Origin: Acidobacteriota bacterium
GTDB taxonomy: Bacteria; Acidobacteriota; Terriglobia; Terriglobales; Acidobacteriaceae
Direction: 5' to 3'
Assembly: GCA_021803035.1 (NCBI GenBank)
Contig: JAJZME010000024.1
Span: forward strand, 1 to 64,000
Length of the DNA stretch: 64,000 nucleotides
Part shown: in pieces, positions 53,730 through 61,513 of the stretch
Numbering within the stretch: position 1 is the first letter of the stretch
Layout of the letters: every line of letters starts with the position of its first letter
The notes under the pieces: model-generated
Seen by the model: the letters and a program-made list of their open reading frames with translations, nothing else
Told to the model about the DNA's origin: nothing
The model's database searches: none
Translations under genes and position numbers: made by a program

Positions 53730-55343
53730 ATGCACCTGACCGCATTTTTCGATCTCGTGCTTCACGCCATCGAGGGCGCCGCGAATTCCCTGCCCGCCGC
53801 CTGGCTCACCTTGTCGCAGTCCGCCGCGGCCCAGGTGATCACGGCCGCCTGGCAGGGCGCGGCCGTTGCTTTAGGTCTGGCCATCTGCCTCCGCCTGGCG
53901 CCGACGAGCCCCGCGCGGCACCGCTTTGCCTTGTGGGCCGCCGGCTTTGGCACACTCGTCGGTTTGCAGCTCTTCCCTTTGATCGCGCCGCTTCTCCCGA
54001 CTCATCTTTCCGGCGCTCCGGTTGCCGCCGCAGCAGTCGGCGCAGCGCAATCTGTCTCGCATCCGTGGCTGCAGTTGCAATTGAATGCCGCCTGGAGCAT
54101 CGTGATCGCCTCGCTGTGGCTGGCTGCGCTGCTTTACCGCGCCGCCGACCTCGCGCTTCACTCCTTCCATCTGCGCAAGCTCTGGAAGACCGCAGTTCCC
54201 GTCGAGCCTGCAGCCTCGGCTCCCCTGCTGAGCTCGCTGCGTGTAGAAGGCCGCGGGACCATTCAAATCTGCACCACGCACGAACTGGAACGTCCCAGCG
54301 TCATCGGCTTCATCGCCCCGCGCATCCTCATCCCCGACTGGCTCTTTGCGCGCCTCACGCCCGGCGAGCTTGAGCAGATTGTGCTGCACGAGACCGAACA
54401 TCTGCGCCGCCGTGATGACTGGACCAATCTTCTGCAAAAACTTTGCCTGGTTCTCTTCCCTTTGAACCCCGGGCTGGCGTGGATCGAGCGCCGTCTTTGC
54501 CGTGAGCGCGAGATGGCCTGCGACGACGGGGTCATTCGCATCACCCGCGCGCCGCGCGCCTATGCGGCCTGTCTCACCAGCCTGGCCGAACGCGGCCTGC
54601 AGCGCCGCACCGGCGCTCTATCGCTGGGTGCATGGAGCCGCCGCCCTGAACTGGTGCATCGCGTTCACAGCATCCTGCGGCACAAACATGCGCTCAGTCC
54701 AGCCGCGGCTCGCGCCCTGATGGGCGCATTGGGTTGCGGCTTGCTATTCGGCGCCGTGGCTCTGGCGCGCTGCCCGCGCTTGATCGCATTCGTACCGGCG
54801 CATAAGGCGTCCGCGCCGGCGGTGCTTGCCGCACACGCATCGGCACAGTCCGCCCCAGCCCTGCCCGTCGCAGCGAATGTGGCCGCCAATGCGCGTGTTA
54901 TGGATGCATCAGCCCGGATGGCCGCGCCGCGCCGCCCGGTGGTCAAAACAATTCCATTGCACGCCTCGGTAAGACATGCCGCTCCGAGGCCGGTTCGCAC
55001 CAGCGCTTGGGGTGCGTCGTTTGCTCCTGAAGCAAGGCCTGTGGCAACGAAGGCGCTGGAAGGCACGGATGCCGCCAAGACCGGCGAAAGCCTGATCGTG
55101 GTCACCACGTGGGAGCGAGTACAAATGACCGGCAGTCTGAACGCCCAGTTGGCAGGTGTTGCACCCGGCTCCGAGCCGGGAATGATCCGCGCCACCAGAG
55201 CCAGGACTCCGCGCGTAGGCAACGAATTAACTCATCAGATTATGGTCACCCGAATGTTTCTTCGCATCTACCCCGCCGGTTCCGTCGTGAGCCGCGATGG
55301 CGTAGCAACCGGCTATGCAGGCTGGCTGGTGATCCAACTTTAA
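53730..55343 (+). CDS. BlaR1/MecR1-like M56 membrane metallopeptidase
   Basis: The 537-residue protein has several N-terminal helices and an M56 zinc protease domain. VLHETEHLRRRDDW contains HExxH with His220, Glu221 and His224, and CREREMACDDGVI supplies the third ligand. Beyond a last helix (about 350-370) there is an Ala/Pro/Val-rich linker and a short C-terminal segment. The penicillin-binding sensor domain of true BlaR1 is absent, so it does not sense beta-lactams in the usual way. It probably cleaves BlaI on a different envelope signal. It is cotranscribed with blaI, and htrA starts 33 bp downstream. Confidence 0.9.
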   Translation: MHLTAFFDLVLHAIEGAANSLPAAWLTLSQSAAAQVITAAWQGAAVALGLAICLRLAPTSPARHRFALWAAGFGTLVGLQLFPLIAPLLPTHLSGAPVAAAAVGAAQSVSHPWLQLQLNAAWSIVIASLWLAALLYRAADLALHSFHLRKLWKTAVPVEPAASAPLLSSLRVEGRGTIQICTTHELERPSVIGFIAPRILIPDWLFARLTPGELEQIVLHETEHLRRRDDWTNLLQKLCLVLFPLNPGLAWIERRLCREREMACDDGVIRITRAPRAYAACLTSLAERGLQRRTGALSLGAWSRRPELVHRVHSILRHKHALSPAAARALMGALGCGLLFGAVALARCPRLIAFVPAHKASAPAVLAAHASAQSAPALPVAANVAANARVMDASARMAAPRRPVVKTIPLHASVRHAAPRPVRTSAWGASFAPEARPVATKALEGTDAAKTGESLIVVTTWERVQMTGSLNAQLAGVAPGSEPGMIRATRARTPRVGNELTHQIMVTRMFLRIYPAGSVVSRDGVATGYAGWLVIQL

Positions 55344-55376
55344 ACAGAAACTTCAACCCCAAGTACAGAGGTAGAC

Positions 55377-56936
55377 ATGAGGCAACCAACTAATTCATTA
55401 GTAGCGAAATTGAAGGGATACGCGGTGCCGGTGGGAACTGCAGCCGCGCTTATCATCGCCACGTCCTTCTTCCTGTTCGGCCATGACACTACGGCCATGG
55501 CCGCCACAACAGCAGCCACGCAGCCGCAGCTCACGCAGAGCGAAATGGCTCCCCTGAATACCCTGGATAACTCGATAGAAGATGTGGTGAGTCATGTAAT
55601 GCCCGCGGTCGTGAATATATCGGTAACTGCGCGCATAAAGTCCAAACCGTCAAGCGAAAATGGTCAGGGCTCCTTTGGCGGCATACCGCCGCAGGACCTT
55701 CCCCCCGGATTCCGTCATTTCTTTTTCTTCGGTCCCGGTAACGGCCAGGGCCAGCAACAGAAGCCCCAGTATGAATACGGCATTGGCAGCGGCTTCATCA
55801 TCTCGCCCGACGGCTACATTGTCACCAACCATCATGTCGTCAAGGGCGCCACGAGCATTCATGTCACGCTGCACGATCACCGCATGTTTACCGCCAAGGT
55901 TGTCGGTGTGGACAAGCTCGACGATCTCGCCGTCATCAAGATCAATGCCACCAACCTGCCCACCGTCAAATGGGGCGACTCCAGCAAACTGCGCCAAGGC
56001 CAAACTGTTCTCGCTTTTGGCAGCCCCTTCGGCTCTTTGCACTTTTCAGTTACCCGCGGCATCGTGAGTGCGGATCATCGCGCCGTCCGTGTCAGCAACA
56101 ACGCCCGCGCCCCGGAAGATTACATCCAGACCGATGCCGCCATCAATCCCGGCAACTCCGGCGGCCCACTGGTTGATTCGCACGGAGACGTAATCGGAAT
56201 CGACACCTTCATCTACACCAACACCGACACTTTCGCGGGCGCCGGCTTTGCCATCCCCTCAGACCTCGCCGAACACTACGTCAACGAGATCATCAAGACC
56301 GGCAAAGTGGTGCACGGTTACCTGGGCATCGGCATCACGGATATCACCCCGGAGAATGCAAGCTTCTTCAACGTTCCCACCGCTTCCGGAGCTCTTGTCG
56401 ATCAGGTCAATCCTGGCACGCCGGCTTCAAGCGCCGGCCTGCAACGCGGCGACGTAATTCGTAAGATCAACGGCCATGAAGTTGCCGACATCACTGCATT
56501 GCAGGTGATGGTAAGCGAAATGACGCCGGGCACACCCCTTACTCTAGGCATCCTCCGCAACGGCAAGCCGCTTACTTTGAAGGCTACGGTCGGCCAATAC
56601 CATCCCAACAACCAGCATGCGTCCAACAGTTCGGCCTCGGGGCAGCACGTGCATTTAGGCATCTCGGTTGAGAGCATCACGCCGCAAGTGCGCCAGGAGC
56701 TGGGCATCCCCACCAATGTGCAGGGCGTAGCCATTCAGAGCGTTCGCGCCGGCAGTGCGGCGGATGTCGCGGGTCTTGCGCCTGGCTTCGTCATCATGGA
56801 GGTGGATCGTCATCCGGTGGACAGCGCGCAAAGCTTCGACAGCGAGATGCGGTCTATCCCTGCCGGCAAGAACGTTCTGCTTCTCATTTGGACCAAGCAG
56901 GGCACCATCTATCGTGTTGTGCAGCCAAACCAGTGA
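55377..56936 (+). CDS. HtrA/DegP-type periplasmic serine protease
   Basis: The 519-residue protein has an N-terminal membrane anchor or signal (about 17-35). The trypsin-like domain has the triad His153 (TNHHVV), Asp183 (LDDLAVI) and Ser261 (GNSGGP). Two PDZ domains follow (about 320-410 and 430-519). It should degrade or refold misfolded envelope proteins. AGAGG lies 6 bases before the ATG. A Gly/Gln-rich loop at 95-130 is longer than in E. coli DegP. Codons 4-9 contain the same palindrome found before blaI, suggesting BlaI control. The gene ends shortly before a strong hairpin. Confidence 0.94.
   Translation: MRQPTNSLVAKLKGYAVPVGTAAALIIATSFFLFGHDTTAMAATTAATQPQLTQSEMAPLNTLDNSIEDVVSHVMPAVVNISVTARIKSKPSSENGQGSFGGIPPQDLPPGFRHFFFFGPGNGQGQQQKPQYEYGIGSGFIISPDGYIVTNHHVVKGATSIHVTLHDHRMFTAKVVGVDKLDDLAVIKINATNLPTVKWGDSSKLRQGQTVLAFGSPFGSLHFSVTRGIVSADHRAVRVSNNARAPEDYIQTDAAINPGNSGGPLVDSHGDVIGIDTFIYTNTDTFAGAGFAIPSDLAEHYVNEIIKTGKVVHGYLGIGITDITPENASFFNVPTASGALVDQVNPGTPASSAGLQRGDVIRKINGHEVADITALQVMVSEMTPGTPLTLGILRNGKPLTLKATVGQYHPNNQHASNSSASGQHVHLGISVESITPQVRQELGIPTNVQGVAIQSVRAGSAADVAGLAPGFVIMEVDRHPVDSAQSFDSEMRSIPAGKNVLLLIWTKQGTIYRVVQPNQ
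55388..55402. promoter_or_regulatory. Putative BlaI operator, copy 2, inside the htrA coding start
   Basis: AACTAATTCATTAGT is identical over 15 bases to the palindrome in front of blaI. It begins 11 bases after the A of the htrA ATG, where a bound repressor could block elongation, or overlap a promoter lying in the end of the blaR1-like gene. The codons read Pro-Thr-Asn-Ser-Leu-Val, so protein sequence alone does not explain the match. Confidence 0.65.
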
Positions 56937-56967
56937 GAAACAGACCATAACCTGTAAGCCAGCAAGC

Positions 56968-57006
56968 CAACGGGCCGCCGCTTCAGAAGGAAGCGGCGGC
57001 CCGTTG
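56968..57006. terminator. Bidirectional terminator between htrA and the methyltransferase
   Basis: A perfect 17-bp inverted repeat (arms 56968-56984 and 56990-57006, loop AGAAG) lies between convergent genes, 31 bp after the htrA stop and 38 bp after the leftward methyltransferase stop. The T-tract is weak on both sides (CATTTCC; GGCTTG), but stem strength and position support shared termination. Confidence 0.85.
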
Positions 57007-57044
57007 CATTTCCAACTCATCTGCCTGTACCGGTGCGGCTCGCG

Positions 57045-57818
57045 CTATCCAACGCTGCCAAGCTGCGCATAGCGCATAACGCAGTCATAGCGGACCGTCA
57101 CCATGCCGCCCGACTGATTTTCCGCGAACAGCCTCTTGATTGCTGCAATCATCTCTTCAAATCGCGCATCCCCTGGCTGCGGCATGTAGGAAGCCGACAG
57201 GATGCGTCCTTCGAGAGCTTCCTCTGTCAGCGTCCGTGCGTTAGGAAACATGACGTACTTCATTTCCGCGGGGGCGTAAAACTCCGCCAAGCGCTCATCG
57301 CTCACCAGTTGCTGCCTCACGGAAAGATAATCGATCCCGAACTCTCGCTGAATCCCATCCAAACCAACGTGAAGCGCGTCCCCTTCCGAGCGCAGCGTGT
57401 TGTAAATCGCCGCGCACCAGCCGCCCGGCTTCAGAATGCGCAGGAACTCGCGCCGTGTCCGCTCCAGATCGAACCAATGCATCGCCTGCGCCGCGGTAAC
57501 CAAATCCACTGAGCGATCGGCAAGTCCTGTTGCCTCCGCGGTTCCCGCGACCACCTGCAATTTGTTGTATTGCTCCTTCAATTCGGAACAAGCCGCCCGC
57601 ATCTCCGCGTTCGGCTCAACAGCGGTCACCGCAAAGCCCGCCGCTAGAAAGATCTCCGACAGCAAGCCTGTTCCGGCGGCAATATCTCCCACCATTGCAT
57701 CGTTCCGCAATCTACACTGGCGCATCAGCAGATCGACAATCTCCGCCGGATATCCTGGCCGGTATCGCCGATAACTCTCGACACGCCCATTAAAACGCCC
57801 TGCGGGATCTGGCAACAT
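57045..57818 (-). CDS. Class I SAM-dependent methyltransferase
   Basis: The 257-residue protein has a methyltransferase-11-like core. It shows VGDIAAGTGLLSEIFLAAG (motif I), VEPNAEM (acidic residue for the ribose), LVTAAQAMHWF and LKPGGWCAAIYN. The N-terminal YRRYRPGYPAEIVDLL is typical of trans-aconitate/small-molecule methyltransferases. The substrate is unknown. ATG 57818 follows GGAGGAATATTGTTG, so an upstream TTG is also possible. It lies 48 bp after argS on the same strand and is probably its operon partner, but the link is not informative about function. Confidence 0.85.
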   Translation of the reverse strand: MLPDPAGRFNGRVESYRRYRPGYPAEIVDLLMRQCRLRNDAMVGDIAAGTGLLSEIFLAAGFAVTAVEPNAEMRAACSELKEQYNKLQVVAGTAEATGLADRSVDLVTAAQAMHWFDLERTRREFLRILKPGGWCAAIYNTLRSEGDALHVGLDGIQREFGIDYLSVRQQLVSDERLAEFYAPAEMKYVMFPNARTLTEEALEGRILSASYMPQPGDARFEEMIAAIKRLFAENQSGGMVTVRYDCVMRYAQLGSVG

Positions 57819-57866
57819 CAACAATATTCCTCCTCTTCTATATATTGAAGGGCCCAAACCGTGCTC

Positions 57867-59909
57867 TTACATCGCTTCCGGACTTTCAATTCCCAGCCAA
57901 TCAAGAGCCGTGACCAACTCGCGCAGCGCAACGGCTGCTGTAGCCAGCAGAAAGGTCCGCCGTGCCGGATCATCTTCTGTGAGAATATGGTGCCGATGAT
58001 AGAAGTTATTAAACTCCTGTGCTAACTGAAAAGCATGTTTTGCCAGATAGGCCGGCTCCGACGTAGCAAGGCATTGCTCCAGCACCTGCGCCCGGCGCCC
58101 GGCGCGCAGCCACAAAGCCCAGATGTCCTCATTTTCTTCGCCCGCCAGAAACGCGGCAATTCTCTCCGTGGCATTGCTGCCATCCTGCTGTCCCGCTAAC
58201 TCGCCAACTTGCTGAGCTTCAAACTTCGCTAACTCCGCCTCCGGCGTTGTGTTCCCTTTGCGAAAGATATTGCGAATGCGGACCACGGCATATTGCACAT
58301 ACGGCCCCGTCTCGCCCTCGAAGCTCAGCGCATCCTTGAAGTCGAAGGCGATGACCGAGTTGCGCGTGTACTTCAACATGAAGTAACGCAGCGCGCCGAT
58401 AGCGATCTGCCCGGCAATCTTCTGCCGCTCGCCCTCGTCGCGGCCGGTCTGCCGCGCATCCACCTCGCGCCGGGTCGCCCGGATCAGTTCATCGATCAGG
58501 TCGTCGGCCTTCACGCCGAAGCCCTTGCGCCCGCTCACCTCGATGTAGGCCCGCCCGCGATCTTCCTCGACGACGTCGTAGCCCAGTTCCATGGCGCAGC
58601 GCGGCGTCAGCGCAACCATCTCATAGCTGAAATGCGTGTAGTGATCGGCTTCGGCGGTGTGCCCCATGCCGCGCAATGCCTGAATCACATTGGCCTGTGG
58701 GTCCGACTGGCGCGAATCGATGACGTTGTAAATAGCCTGTGCGCCGCCAAAGTGCGGGTGCGGTTCAATTCCCTGCTCGGTCGAAATCCAGCACTCGCGG
58801 TCGGCGTAATCAAAGAACGGCTTGTAACCAAAATCGCGGCCCAGCAGGCCGAACTTCCATAAGTGGTACGCAATGTCCTTGCCTACATAAGTCACGGTTC
58901 CGTTGGAGCGGACAATCACTTTGGCATCTTCGTCCGTTTCGTCCTCGGCGGCCGTCGCGCCGGGCCGCGCCATCACCCAGCAGCCCTTGTTCTTCCCCTC
59001 GCTCTCAAAGTACAGCACTCCCGATTGCTTGAGCAGCTCAAACGCCGCTTCCCAGAACTTCAGGTGCAGAATCTCGCTCTCGCGCGGCAGAAAGTCGTAC
59101 TCGATGCCCAGCCGCAGCATGGTTTCCAGATGCCGCCGCAAAACCGCCGTCGAAATCAGATCCGCAATCGCAGCCGTCTCATTGCCGCCGCGCTCGATCT
59201 CGTGCAGTGTGCTCAGGCGCAGTTGCTTGCGCGCTTCTTTTTCCTCCGCGGTTCCCTGCTCGTACCACTGCGAGGTGCGCGCATAAAGATCCCAGCAGTA
59301 GTAGTCGATGCGCTGGCCGCTGCGGCTTAGCTCGTCCAGCAGAGCGCGCACTCCCTCGGGTGTCTTGCCTTGCAGATGCCTCAGCCCCACAACCACATCG
59401 GCCACCTGCACGCCGGTGTTGTCGATGTAATTCTGCACATCCACCTTGTAACCGGCGGCGCGCAGCAAGCGCACAAACGTGTCGCCGAGAATCGCGTTGC
59501 GCAGATGCCCTATGTGCGCTGCTTTGTTGGGATTAATGCTCGTATGTTCAACCAGCGCATGAGGCCGCGTTGCAGCCGATTCCCGCGCCAACTGCGCATT
59601 AACTGCGCTCTCCATCGTCAGCCGTACAGCCGCTGCGCGGTTCAGCCGAGCATTGATGTAGCCCGCGCCCGCCACTTCGAATCCGGCAAAGCCCTCAACC
59701 TGTCCGATCCCCGCGACAATCTCCTGGGCAATCATCTTCGGCGCCTTGCGCAGCTTGCGCGCCAGCTCGAACGCAATGGGCGTAGCCATCTCGCCCAAGC
59801 TCAGATCGGGCGGAATCTCCAGCGGAATGTTGTTCAGTTGAAGTCCGTATTTGGCTTCGAGCGCGGTACGGATGCGGCCCGTGAGCCTCTTCTGCAATGC
59901 TAAATACAC
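57867..59909 (-). CDS. argS: Arginyl-tRNA synthetase
   Basis: The 680-residue class I synthetase charges tRNA-Arg. The N-terminal additional domain (1-115) ends in GAGYINARLN. The catalytic domain has HTSINPNKAAHIGHLRNAILGD (HIGH box), DVQNYIDNTGVQVADVVVG, and a KMSKS-like region VSGRKGFGVKADDLIDEL. The anticodon-binding domain closes with LREFTTALDW-type sequence (LRELVTALDWLGIESPEAM). Length is above the usual 550-590 because of insertions in the catalytic domain. It starts with GTG at 59909. Intergenic spacing to rhaB is 159 bp. Confidence 0.95.
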   Translation of the reverse strand: MYLALQKRLTGRIRTALEAKYGLQLNNIPLEIPPDLSLGEMATPIAFELARKLRKAPKMIAQEIVAGIGQVEGFAGFEVAGAGYINARLNRAAAVRLTMESAVNAQLARESAATRPHALVEHTSINPNKAAHIGHLRNAILGDTFVRLLRAAGYKVDVQNYIDNTGVQVADVVVGLRHLQGKTPEGVRALLDELSRSGQRIDYYCWDLYARTSQWYEQGTAEEKEARKQLRLSTLHEIERGGNETAAIADLISTAVLRRHLETMLRLGIEYDFLPRESEILHLKFWEAAFELLKQSGVLYFESEGKNKGCWVMARPGATAAEDETDEDAKVIVRSNGTVTYVGKDIAYHLWKFGLLGRDFGYKPFFDYADRECWISTEQGIEPHPHFGGAQAIYNVIDSRQSDPQANVIQALRGMGHTAEADHYTHFSYEMVALTPRCAMELGYDVVEEDRGRAYIEVSGRKGFGVKADDLIDELIRATRREVDARQTGRDEGERQKIAGQIAIGALRYFMLKYTRNSVIAFDFKDALSFEGETGPYVQYAVVRIRNIFRKGNTTPEAELAKFEAQQVGELAGQQDGSNATERIAAFLAGEENEDIWALWLRAGRRAQVLEQCLATSEPAYLAKHAFQLAQEFNNFYHRHHILTEDDPARRTFLLATAAVALRELVTALDWLGIESPEAM

Positions 59910-60068
59910 GTGGGTGGGCCTCTAGAAATTCCTGATTTTCAAGGCTGATTCTAACAGAGCGGTCTCCTCGCACTCCTCGCCCAGGAGTTCAGCAATGACG
60001 GCCTCCACGCATCAGGTACGTGGGCATCGCGAACTACGCCATGCGGCCCGCTGACTCGCCAACTCGCT

Positions 60069-61487
60069 TCACCGCTCGCACAGCCTTTTCGCCCACCCGC
60101 GCACCGCTTCGGCGCCAATTGGCTGCCCCGGCGCGTCGCTCGCAGCCAGTTGCACGGCCAGGCTCCCGATCGTCGAGCCTTCAGTCTGCCCGATCTCCAC
60201 CGGCAACCCGGTGCGCTGCTCGGTAAGCTTGACCAGCAGCTTGTTGCGCGTGGCGCCGCCCATCATATGGATGCCGGTCAGCTTGCGGTTCAGCATCTTC
60301 TCCAGGTTGGCCAGCGCCGAGGCGTAGCGAATCGCCAGGCTCTCAAAGATCGTCCGCGCAAAAACCGGCTCGTTGCCCGGCACATCAGGAATCGCCTCGA
60401 AGCCGCGCCGCACCAACTCGCTGTTGATGCGCTCCGGCATCCCGCTATCCAGCATCAGCGGCTCGGCATCCATATCCAGCACGCCCGGCGTCGCATCGCA
60501 CGCGGTTGCCTGCTGAACCAGCTCTTCAATCGCCCAGGACCGGCCCGCCGCTTCCCATGCGTTCATGCACTGCTTCAGCACCCACATGCTGTTGATGAGC
60601 GAGTGGAAGAGCAGCCCGCGCGTCGCCGCGCCCAGGTTGGTATAGCCCGCGTCGAAGGCCAGCCGGGTCGTGACCGGCTCCTGAATAATGGTGCCGACCA
60701 GCGACCACGTGCCCGAGCTGATATATGCGGCCGAACTCAGATCGCTGGGAATGCCGGCGATGGCTGAAGCCGTGTCGTGGCAGGCCGGCGCGATAAGCTG
60801 CGTATGACGGAATGCGTCCAGCGAAGCCAGCGGGCCTTTTAGCGTGCCCAGCACGTCGCCGGCGTGCGCGATCGGCGGCGCGGCTTCAAGCGGTAAGCCG
60901 AGCCGCCGGAAGACCTCCGCCGACCAGTTGCCCGTCTTCAGATCCACAAGTCCCGTATGCGTTGCGTGCGTGTACTCCGAGACGCGCCGGCCGCCAAGCC
61001 AGTAAAGAATGTAGTCGGGAATGGTGATCCACGGAGCCTTCGCGTCGATCCCCGCGGCCTGATCGGCCATCAACTGGTAGACGGTGTTCAGCCGTAGCGG
61101 CAGCGCCCCGGTAGTCTGGTACAGCTCGAACGGTGGAATGATCCGGTCCGCCGCTTCCTTTGTCGCCACCGTGCGCTCATCGCGATAGCAGAAGGGATCG
61201 CGCAGAGCCTTACCGTCCGGCGCCAGCCGCACGTAGTCCACGCCCCAGCTATCCACGGCAATCGACGCGACTCCCTCGCTCGCCATTCCGGCCGCCTTGC
61301 GCAGGCCCTCTTCCAGGCCGGCCAGAATCGACCCCAGAGGCCAGTGCAGCGATTGCCCGCGATGCACGGGGCCGTTGGGAATGCGGTGAACAACCTCGAT
61401 AGACGGCTTGCCGCTCTTCCAGCGAAGCAGAGAGACGCGGCAGCTTTCAGCGCCTAAATCGATGGCAATGCGGGCGGGTTCCTGCAT
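60069..61487 (-). CDS. rhaB: L-rhamnulokinase
   Basis: The 472-residue FGGY-family kinase phosphorylates L-rhamnulose. The N-terminal phosphate motif is IAIDLGAESCRVSL, and the catalytic base lies in VDSWGVDYV. The second domain has ISSGTWSLVGT, PACHDTASAIAGIP and MGGATRNKLLVKLTEQ, the pattern of RhaB rather than xylulo- or glycerol kinases. It starts 26 bp after the bifunctional aldolase/dehydrogenase and should be in the same transcript. Confidence 0.94.
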   Translation of the reverse strand: MQEPARIAIDLGAESCRVSLLRWKSGKPSIEVVHRIPNGPVHRGQSLHWPLGSILAGLEEGLRKAAGMASEGVASIAVDSWGVDYVRLAPDGKALRDPFCYRDERTVATKEAADRIIPPFELYQTTGALPLRLNTVYQLMADQAAGIDAKAPWITIPDYILYWLGGRRVSEYTHATHTGLVDLKTGNWSAEVFRRLGLPLEAAPPIAHAGDVLGTLKGPLASLDAFRHTQLIAPACHDTASAIAGIPSDLSSAAYISSGTWSLVGTIIQEPVTTRLAFDAGYTNLGAATRGLLFHSLINSMWVLKQCMNAWEAAGRSWAIEELVQQATACDATPGVLDMDAEPLMLDSGMPERINSELVRRGFEAIPDVPGNEPVFARTIFESLAIRYASALANLEKMLNRKLTGIHMMGGATRNKLLVKLTEQRTGLPVEIGQTEGSTIGSLAVQLAASDAPGQPIGAEAVRGWAKRLCER

Positions 61488-61513
61488 GATCGCGGATCAT
61501 TCTCCGGTTCAAT

